The notes beneath the pieces were generated by a model. That model did no database searches and was not told the origin of the DNA. It worked only from the letters and a program-made list of their open reading frames with translations. Made by a program: the position numbers and the translations under genes. A stretch of DNA of 19,200 bases from Smittium mucronatum (taxonomy: Eukaryota; Kickxellomycota; Harpellomycetes; Harpellales; Legeriomycetaceae), in contig LSSL01001858.1 in the NCBI GenBank assembly GCA_001953115.1, positions 5,366 to 24,565 on the forward strand, written 5' to 3'. Positions 1 to 9,304 of this stretch are shown here, piece after piece (positions within the stretch are counted from its first letter, which is position 1; each line of letters starts with the position of its first letter).

Positions 1-79
1 AAAGTGCAAATCATATTAAACCTTAAATCTTTATACTCGATACTGCAAAAAATAACATTTATTAACTTAAATTTTTACA

Positions 80-300
80 TAAAAAACACAATATACTGAA
101 TAAAACATGAACTTGAGATGGCTTTAGGTTTGTTATAATAAGAATAGCACATATCACATAACATTAGATTCAGAATAATAAGAATAAAATAAAGCAAATA
201 GCATTAAGTTAAGTTCAATACATAATAAAACAAAACTACACAATACAAAATACACAATACACACTATATATAGCGCATATCACATAGAAAATTATCTCTA
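80..300. repeat. Cluster of short A/C-rich imperfect repeats
   Basis: Three kinds of short repetition sit together. A 16-base word (TAGCACATATCACATA) at 145-160 recurs at 271-286 with one change. A second word (ACACAATACA) occurs at 238-247 and again at 252-261, a period of 14. The word ATAATAAGAATA occurs near 135 and again near 175. The segment is poor in G and richer in C than its surroundings. It looks like a degenerate local tandem or dispersed repeat. No function is implied. Confidence 0.45.
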
Positions 301-1708
301 AATTAAAATCACATTTTTTATTTTGAATTATTATTTGAATAAAATTTAGATCTAAATAAATAAAATATCTAACAGGAAATTTTTGCTTTGCCTAAACTCT
401 TAATCGCAGATGTGTTGCTTTTTTCCAGTTTTTTATCTTTAGAAATCTTGTTTCATTCAATGAGTCATTTATATCGCAATTTTTCAGTTAAGCTAAGTAT
501 ATTCATAATGATTTCGAACTCTTAATATCAAAATTATAATTTTTTAAATTTTTTTACAGAATCATGTTTGATATGTAATCTGATGAATTTATCAAGGTTA
601 ATAGATTTCAAAAATGAGAAAAAAATTATATGTAATTGACTAATTTTAAATTAAATTAATAGAAATTTATATTTTGGCAAATTTTGTTGTAATTATTTTT
701 TTACATTGGAATTTTAGTAGATTTTATCTTAGAAATTTAGTCAATTTGACTTAGTTAATTATTGAAAATATTTGATTATGATCCAATATAATATATTCAG
801 ATTATTTTTGGTCGATCCAATTTTAGATTATTCAAACTAAAATCATTTTATTCGAAAATAATCACTAGCTTATAAAAATTTTATTATGATTTAAATTATT
901 ATCATTTAATCTGGATATAATTATAATTTTTTTGATAAAATTTTCTAAAAAATATCGATTTTCTAACATATAAATTTATTTTGTAAGTATCAGTAATGCT
1001 TAAATGAGTGTAATTTTTTTTTTTATAATCATGAAATAAAATTTTTATGAATTAAAATTTTAGTATAGAAAATTATCTACTAAAAAATTAATAAAAAATA
1101 AAAAAATCCATCCAATTTCAAGGTAATTCAAGAAAAACAGCATAATTTTTGTGGGTACAATGATTTTTTCTATAAAAAACTTTTACTGACAGGATTTTAT
1201 AAATATTTTTGGTATTTTCTTTTGAGTGAATATAATTAATAATAACGGAAACTTTTCATTGAATTTTGGCTCAAATTAACCACCAATATGGGAGAATATA
1301 GAGAATTTAATTTGAAATAAAACATTTTCAATACTAAAAAAAATTTAATGAAAAATTAATGATTTGGAAAAAAATATTATATTCAATTATTATTCAATTA
1401 TTGTTTTTATTTTAGAAAAAATGATTTTTATTGGTATATATTAAAAAAATAATTACTAAAACTCAATTATTAAACAAAAAATATATCTTAATTATACGCG
1501 TGCTATTAAAAGACAAAGAATAATACTAAACTGATCTATTGAATACCAATACTTTTATGTATATTTTGAAGTCACATATTATTTATATTTGATATTGAAT
1601 TTTCATTTTTTCCTTTTCATTTGCTCCGAAAATTTTTATCACGGCCACGTAGATAATTATTATACGATAAAAAAAGAATTTTCAGGTAGGGGTCACATCC
1701 ACTTATAA

Positions 1709-1724
1709 TATATATATATATATA
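1709..1724. repeat. (TA)8 microsatellite
   Basis: Eight uninterrupted TA units, flanked by further AT-only sequence. This is a simple replication-slippage tract. Confidence 0.85.
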
Positions 1725-4660
1725 ATATTGAATTTTATATCTTATGTTATTATCTATATTTTTACCAAAAAAATCAAATTTAATTTAATTTTATTTAGAA
1801 TAAAAAAAAAACGAATTGAATATTGAAATTTTTTATCTAGATCTTTTAGAAAAATAAAAAATCTGTATCAAAATGTGCTGAATCAATTTGTTTATATCAT
1901 TAATAATTTGTTTCTAGCTCATTCTGATTTTTTATTTTTAAATAAAAATATTTTTTTTGATTAAGTTGAGCACATTACATTAAAAATTGGTTTTATAGCC
2001 GCGTGAAAATATCTTTAACACTCTAAAAATTTCGCACGATAAATATATAATTAAATTATTGATTTAAAATTTAAATATGAATTATATTATCCGCATTTAA
2101 GCATTTTTTTATCCATTAAAAATCGAATTTGTAAAATACCCGGAGTATTCCGCCCAAAAAATTTCGCATTAAGAAACCAAAGACGCAAAAGCATCTTCCA
2201 TTCAAAAAAATAAGAAATATTTAAATTGGCGAGTATCTCAGTTAAAATTATTGAAAAATATAGTGTGACTTCCAGGTTTGCTTTTTCCATATTATATTAA
2301 TATATATACTAATTATTTCCATAATTCAAATAAAACCTCACTTTTTATAATTAGAGTAATCTTTGTTGTCGGTGTAAAAAAATATTTTATAGCCATTATT
2401 CTCCCCCATTGAAAATAAATTCACACAATCAAAGTAAATTATATTGTTATGAAAACGTAATTTTTTTTTTTATTGATCATATCCACTCTGTTATCATTTC
2501 TTCATTTCATTTTTTTATAAACCTCGCCTTTTACTTACAAAGCATGAATTTACGATTAAATTATTCAATAATTAGAAACAATAGAAATATTCTTTTAACT
2601 TGAACAAAAATCTTTTATAAAAATTTATGAATTGCATATCAGTTTATTTTATTTGAGTTTAAAAACAATTTTTTGACATAATCTATATATATTTTGCATC
2701 AAAATATGTTTCGATTTGTGGAGTAGATGTAAAATGTTTTTTATGAAAATTATTTTCAAATTCTTATAGCTACGAATAAATTTATTCAATTCCATCTATA
2801 CCATATTAATTTGAAGTGGGAAAAAGTTTCTGTTGGTGTCAAAATATTCTGCAGATAATAAATTATACCCAAAAAACTTAAAATTGTGTTTACCATTAAA
2901 AAAAAAAAAATTATTAAAAAAATTCCTCTATTAAAGGATACTACTCAAAAAAAAAAGTACTTTATTTGATCATTCCATTTTCTGAAAAAATCATTTCTTG
3001 AGCAATGTAAACTAATTATTTCGTAGCTAAAATTTTTTAGCTTACTATTTTTTATTTTTTTCTTTGAAGAATTTATAAATTCAGTTTTGATTTTATGAGG
3101 ATTTACCGGATATCTCGACTCCATTATATTTCTGTTTATTTCACTATTCTAAATTTTTTATTAGATTATGATCAATTAAATACCTTTTATAGTTTTAAAT
3201 TTTATTTTCCCACCAAATATTATATCGCTGAATTGTACAACTACTTCTTTTAATAAAATTTAACCATAAATTTACGGTTATTTTTCGGTAAATTTTGGTC
3301 TTTTTCCCGTAGTCACAAACGTAAATAAATTTATTTCAGTAATTGATAAATAATATAATGCTCGATTTTTTATCTTTAACTTCCGTTATTTTTGTGATTA
3401 TTTAGCTCTTATAATTCTAAATAGTCAATAAATAAAATCCAATAATTTTATATTGAGCTAATAAATGTTGAGATATTTAAAAAAAAACTGGTAGTGACAA
3501 ATCAAAATTCTTTATATTTTTTGGGTTTACTCAAGAGGATATATAATGCTGAAAAATCCAATTAATAAATACGAAGCTTCAAAAAACCTATTTTTACTAT
3601 CATTCACTTGAAAAAACACGATATTGACACCCTATTTACTGCTTTATAAAATATAATACCAATTGTGCAAAAATGATTATTTTAATTTCATAATTATTGG
3701 TTAATATAAAAAAAAAATCTCAAAAAGTTAGTATATTGTAAATTATCTATTTTTTTTTTGATTTTGCATAAAAATTTTAAAATTTTAGTTTCTTCAATGT
3801 TTTTGGTAATACTTATTGTTAAATATATTATTATAATAGTATGTTTCATTTAGTATAATTTACAACAAAAATAAATAAAAATAAGCTGAAAAAATCGACA
3901 TTAAAAAGGCTATAGAATCAATAATGGTAGTAGGTATTATTTTTAAACAACAAAAAACAATTGTTATATTTAAAGCAAAATGATTAAGAAAATATTTATT
4001 GACTTTCTGAAACCAAAAGAATGTTTATTCTTATTCTATCTTGGATTAATATTTTTGGAGGTTTATTAAAATCAAGCTTTCTAGAAGATAATTATTAAGG
4101 AAAATAATCAGGATAAAATTTTTTTTTTGGAAAATAAATATAAAATGAACGCAATTCATATATGATGACATTGGTATATTGTATATTTTATTTAAATATA
4201 TAAAACCTATCTATTTGGAAACAGAGAAATTATATGGGATATAAATCATATTCTAACATCTTGTAACTCGAAGCTGAAAAAAAATTAGAAAATAACCGCT
4301 CATAATTTTTAAATTTTACAAAGTTTATAAAAAATATATAAATAAGTTTAAGGTTTATTATAGGATTTTATTACTAAATAAATTATTAATTTTAGTGATA
4401 ACCAATCTTTCTAGCCCTAAATAATAATTTTCATAACCTAAATAATTGTTAATTTAGGATGTAAAGCATTTTTATACTTTTTTATTTTAAAAGAAATCGA
4501 AAATTTGTTTATCTTTAAATTTTTTAGCCTCCAATAAGCCTTTTTTTTAAAGCAATTTATAATATAATTGTAATTTTAATTATTTAAAAAAACTAGATAT
4601 TCATAGAATTTTTTTATTAAAAGAATTCATGTTATTAATATAAAAATACATTTGGTTTTA

Positions 4661-5640
4661 AATTTTTTTAGGATTTAAGCGAATTAGTAGAAAATTCATC
4701 CTGAAAAACTAAATGCCAATAAGGAAAAAACTCTTCCTGAATGTTATAAGAATTTTTAATCGGAAAAACGGATTTTGGGCATAAATAAATGTATTTTAGG
4801 GGGGAAATTAGGGTAAGGTGAAAATAAATTTTATAACAAGACAAAATGGGTTGTGAGTAAAGTTTCGGGGTTATATTTTGAATTATATTGTCCAAAAAAA
4901 TATTCGGAAAATGTTCGAAATTTTAGAAAGAAATGTGATTAGTATAGGCGAAAATAAATGGAAAAAGAATGTATTAAGAGTAAGATGAATTGGAGACGAT
5001 TTCAGTAAAAATAAAAATGAGCTTGAGTCATTTTGTAAATACTGGGGCATGTTTTAAATGCAGAATAAAAATATGGAGATGTCAAATGGAATCTATAATT
5101 ACTTTATTATGTGTGAAATACAAAGTATTATGAAATAAATAATGTTTGTAAAATATATGAGCAGTTGAGTGAGTTACAATTTTATTATTTCTGTAATTTT
5201 TTGTAAACAGAAGAGTTTCATAAACCTTTGCAGCAAGAAAGGAAGGAAATACATGATAACAAGATTGGGGTAAGTGGAAAAAAGGAATGTATATTATAGG
5301 TTTTGATGGTAAGCTTAAGGGTAAAGACGTTTAATTAAGTCCATTTTACGGCCCTTGGAACTGTTGAGAATGAATATGCGCATAATCGAAGTTAAGATAA
5401 ATATGGAAATGAGTGTCAGGAAAATAGTACAAAATTTGGAAAATAGTTTAATGGTAAAAACTCGTAGTATAAAAATCGGATAAAAGTTACATAGGGGTAG
5501 GGGGATTAAAGGTTTATAGTGAGGCTAAGGTGAGTTTGGGAAAAATTAAATATTATTAAAAAATAAAGAGAGTGAGAAGTTGAAGATTTTAAAAATTTGA
5601 ATAAAAAGAACGTGCAATTTCAATAATGGTTTTATTTAAA
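4661..5640 (+). other. Purine-loaded, C-poor segment without an intact gene
   Basis: On the + strand purines dominate. In row 4921-4980 I count A 29, G 14, T 16, C 1, and in row 5521-5580 A 28, G 16, T 15, C 1. Other rows are similar though less extreme (about 12 G to 4 C in 4981-5040). The skew starts near 4670 and fades near 5620. Such asymmetry is common on the RNA-like strand of transcribed or coding DNA in AT-rich genomes, so a former or unrecognised transcript on the + strand is plausible. All frames contain standard stops. The minus-strand methionine frame at 4668-4895 has no recognisable motif, and lack of stops opposite a purine-rich strand is expected from composition. I see no promoter, ribosome-binding site or terminator that would define a unit. 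Confidence 0.5.
4812..5057 (+). pseudogene. Possible eroded reading frame, interrupted by two TGA codons
   Basis: The frame follows a TAG at 4809-4811 and ends at a TAA at 5055-5057. Between them are 81 codons with no TAA or TAG but with TGA at 4854-4856 and 4986-4988. An ATG at 4908 could open a 26-codon piece before the second TGA. The predicted peptide is rich in Lys, Asn and Ile with scattered Trp, Tyr and Gly, which looks protein-like, but I recognise no family. The frame continues downstream with partly open stretches broken by stops of all kinds. It could be a decayed gene, a gene in a code where TGA is Trp, or simply the result of the purine-rich composition. The last is quite possible. 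Confidence 0.15.
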
Positions 5641-8091
5641 AGAGCAAAATACCTTTATATTTTTTTCTATTTATATTAAATGCTATTAAAAACTATGAAT
5701 TTTATTCAGAATAATAATTATAAAATTTTATTATAAGGTACTAAATCTCTAAGTAGAAGAATCTAATTTCATAATATTAAAAAGTTTCATATTTTTTTTT
5801 AAAATATCCATAAATAAATCCAATCACATTGGTGTTTTTAAAATAAAAAATAATCGATTTTAAGAATATTAACTTGAATTATACGAATATTGCATCACAA
5901 TACTCTATTACAGAGGCTATACAGATTCTGGGGTGATAGTAGATGGTTGAGGGATAGAAGATAATAATAGTCAAACCTGTAATGGTTTGACCAAAGCCCG
6001 TGATAGATTAAATCTAAAGGAATCCCCGAATATGTGGCCAAAAATGAATCTATTTCTATATTTTTTCGATGATGTATGTTTACCGATCTATTAATTATCC
6101 CCAAAGTGATTTTGGGTATCTAGAAATCGGTTTTAAATTTATTGGCTTAGAGAGATCATTTAAAATATAATTATAATACTATCAGTTGCTTCAGGGTGAT
6201 TTTCATGTCTTTTTCGACATTCAAAGTCATCCAATAAGCTCTTTTATGATTTGAAAGCCTCAGCTATACAAAATATAATATAATTGATATATTTTATTCC
6301 ACGAAGTTTCAGGATTTTTTGAACTCTATTCTTTTATTTAGGGAATACAATAATTAATTTAATTGTTTTATCAGAGATTATTGTTAGTGGTTCGTAAATT
6401 TATGGGATGTCATAGTTCGAATAAATCCGCAAATATCCAATAGACAGAAAAATTTCTATGTTAAAGTTTTTGTATCCATACTTGCAGAGGTACCCCATTC
6501 TTTGAGTTTTAGTATGATTAAAATTATTTCAAAATAAGGCTTAATAAAATATACTATTGAGGTTATCTTTATGGCCCAGAGGAATCACGGAAATAATGGG
6601 ATTGGTTCTATAGTTTTTGGGTTAAAACAAAGGCGCGTTAATGTTGATTAATGGCATTTATCGTTGGAAATGATGATTTTTAACCAAAAAACAGGGGTGG
6701 AAGAAATTTTATATTTACACTGCATTTGTAGGAAAAACTATTCCTTGATCACTACGTCAATCCAAAAAGCGTTGCTGCGTGGAATCATAGTTGCGAAAAA
6801 GTTTTTCTGCTCTCGGAATTGCTAGGATAATATGGATTTCCTTTCTTTCGACACATTAATTGGGAAGGGAGAGCCTCTGATTCTCCGTGCCATTGTAAAC
6901 CTAAATCTGCTCTTAAGCAGTGGGTATTTTTCGCTTTTGAGATCTTGGGCCACTTTTCTTGAAAGAGATATCTTTTATTTTGTGGGAATTCGATCCATTT
7001 ATGGATAACATGTTACCGATAAAAATGTGATTTTATCACTTTCAGAATTGATCTCTTTCAGCGGGCCTTCTTTATCATCCTGTTAATCAAGTTTCTTTGC
7101 CGAAGCAATAGTAATCGATAACTGAGCCTATGGTTGGCTATAATCGCCTATTGCAGCTTTAATTTTTTCTAGGTAACAAATTTAGTGTTTTTTAGTTGTC
7201 TATTTTTGAGTTAAATAAATAAATTTATGTCACACTCTCGTAATACTTTTTGAATAAAGGGAAACATTGGAAAATCTATCAATCATTCTGTCTGTGCAAT
7301 CATTTTTTAAGAACATCTGCAGGGCTCATTCCGGACGGAATATAAATCACCGGAGTGCGTTTTTCTGTCTTCACTTTTTGCTCTATAATTCTTATGCAAT
7401 CTCTACAGCTTTGATGAGGTTGTTCCCTCAGCTTTTGCACATAATATAATTTCATCTTATTTTCCGAATAAATAAATACCCTGTGTTTAAAAACATAATG
7501 CATTTAGACTGCATATTATATCATGTGTAATTAATTAGAGTTGATTAGCAAAAAAATTGGTACATGAACAATTTCTAAAGAGATTCACGAATCCAAAAAA
7601 GATCCCCATACTGTGTCGATTCCAAAAAAAACATTTTTATTTTAGGAAACTATGGGAGAGGGAGGGGGAATTCCGTTCCGCTGGGACAGTTGTAATCACA
7701 AAAAAAACTTTTTTCCATGGCTGGAACCTTCAGAATGAATATCGATATCCATTAGTGATTTTGCCTTAAGAAGTCAATAGTTAGTTTTATCAACCTTATA
7801 AAAATTGATCCCCAAAGCAGCACTTATATATACATAGCTTGCTCCTTCCCAATGAATAAGGTGGCGCACCTGACTGCTTCTATTAATCATTGATCATTTT
7901 TTTAGCAGTTTCGTGAAGGTATCCCATCCTTTTTTTATGGGGATTTAAGTGAGATGTGCTGGTTTTGGTGGTAATATTGAGATATTTTGTTGATTGTGTT
8001 AGTTTTAGGGCGAATTTTTACTAATTGATAAAATTCCTAGTTTCTCTAACTTTTTTAAAACATAGTTTTTGTCTTATTTTAAAACTGATTT

Positions 8092-8206
8092 GGATAAAAA
8101 AATTAAGAGAGCGCCTAGGCTTTTATCTATCTGAAATCCTTCGTTGGGATAAAAAAATTAAGAGAGCACCTAGGCTTTTACCTATCTGAAATCCTTCATT
8201 AGGATA
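8092..8206. repeat. 55-bp tandem duplication (two copies plus a stub)
   Basis: Copy 1 is 8092-8146 and copy 2 is 8147-8201. A third start (GGATA) follows at 8202-8206. The two full copies differ at four positions, all transitions (three G to A and one T to C, reading copy 1 to copy 2), so they are about 93% identical. Each copy starts with GGAT and seven A, and contains the palindrome CCTAGG in its centre. It lies inside the GC-richer island. The divergence shows it is older than the perfect 44-bp repeat near 14.0 kb. Confidence 0.9.
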
Positions 8207-9290
8207 CCACAGATAAGTTTTCTGGGGGTATTTGTGAACACTAGTGAGATAGGAAAATTACTAACAGTAGGAATAGAAAATTTTAAGCTATCTGGTTTCA
8301 CAAAAGCCATAGTTATTTGCTATACTACCCGTGATGATTATTTCAAGGAATGCATCTCACAGCCTTATTGATTCTACATAGTCCTTTCTTTATATCGTCA
8401 GAAATTAATATGGTAATGATTTCACATTTAAGATATTTTGTTTATTATTCTTTCATCAGTTGCATTTTTAGAACCTGCAGTTGTTATCCTGCCTACTTCC
8501 GCACAGCGAAGATATTAATTTATAAATTTTATACCGGTGATACACTTCTTATATTGCATTTTTTAGAAGTCATTCTGCTTTTCAAGTCATATCTTTTATC
8601 CCTTTAGGTCATATACGTCTGTTGTCCAGTCTGAATCTCTGAGCTGTGTTGGGGTGAGTATTCATAGGCAATTTATATTATTCGAAAATCATTTTTGATA
8701 CCTAAAGATTTTCTGATAGCAGCCCCCTTGATTTATAAAACAGGTGGAGACTGTCACGTACTGGCTACTTTCTCTTCCACACCCTTGTGTTCCTTAAAAC
8801 ACTCCTTATGGGTAGGAGTCTGATCTGTTGTAGTCGTAAGAGTGGATGTCCTAAGATGTGGTATGTGCGGCTACAGTATTTTTTTTATTGATTTTTTTCT
8901 GGGTAAGTAGCCTTCAGCTAGAGCTATAGAAAGGTAAAATTTTGGATTGGGCGATCGGGCTTGCTAGAGGAAAGCTCTCATTTATAAAAAAAATTCTATT
9001 AAAGGATATTTATTAGCAGTATATACATGAATTGGGAAGACCAGAAGGTTAACACTAGGATAAAGGTTTTTTATTCTTGATTGGGTTGAAATAGTACTTG
9101 CTTGTACGGGTAAAGATCTAAATTGGAGTGGAAACAATATTAGCAGAAAGAACTTAGCAGCTAAAGAGCCTTCTTTTCTTATGAATTGTATATGGGTTAA
9201 TCGGAATGGTTTACTGTCAAGGAAAAGCTGCGTAGCGTATATTACAATTTTATAATTTTCAATTATAGCAGTTCTGGCGCCTTTAATTGC

Positions 9291-9304
9291 GGGGGGGGGG
9301 GGGG
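9291..9304 (+). repeat. Run of 14 G
   Basis: An uninterrupted run of 14 G, preceded by C and followed by C, close to the right edge of the GC-richer island. In DNA this poor in G it cannot be explained by composition alone. The exact length is prone to sequencing error. Confidence 0.85.

Larger units (their letters stand above)
1..4660. other. AT-rich gene-free stretch (left flank)
   Basis: I see no gene here. G+C is roughly 15-20% in most 60-base rows, with many A and T runs of 6-12 bases. Stops are dense in all six frames. The longest methionine-started frames are one of 67 codons on the minus strand (2087-2290) and one of 64 codons on the plus strand (2409-2603). A rough calculation with 42% A and 42% T gives a stop about every tenth codon, so a few open stretches this long are expected by chance. 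Neither has a ribosome-binding site or a recognisable motif. CpG occurs at an ordinary rate for the composition (for example several in 1630-1670). The stretch is compatible with intergenic or intronic DNA, or with fully decayed DNA at mutational equilibrium. Confidence 0.7.

Noticed and set aside
4668..4895. 75-codon minus-strand frame.
   Set aside because: It is antisense to the purine-loaded strand, where pyrimidine-rich codons rarely form stops. No motif and no start signal.
6110..6210. GGGTATCTA and a later TATCAG..TGC stretch, resembling the complement of small-subunit rRNA.
   Set aside because: The two words are about 66 bases apart instead of about 160, and no other conserved small-subunit block was found in the island.
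7557..7769. 70-codon + strand frame.
   Set aside because: No ribosome-binding site or known motif, and length within chance expectation. Both strands are similarly open here.
8380..8500. Minus-strand peptide fragments loosely recalling a chaperonin (GroEL) segment.
   Set aside because: The match needs two frame changes within 40 codons and lacks the conserved core words. Neighbouring sequence does not continue the family.
8350..8607. 85-codon + strand frame with a hydrophobic peptide, possibly a membrane protein.
   Set aside because: At this composition one or two frames of this length are expected by chance in the island. There is no spaced ribosome-binding site and no recognisable family. 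T-rich DNA translates into hydrophobic residues by default.
8835..8860. CGTAA, nine bases, then TCCTAAG, as in the conserved core of large-subunit rRNA.
   Set aside because: The nine bases between and the sequence after do not match, and the next conserved block is not at the right distance.
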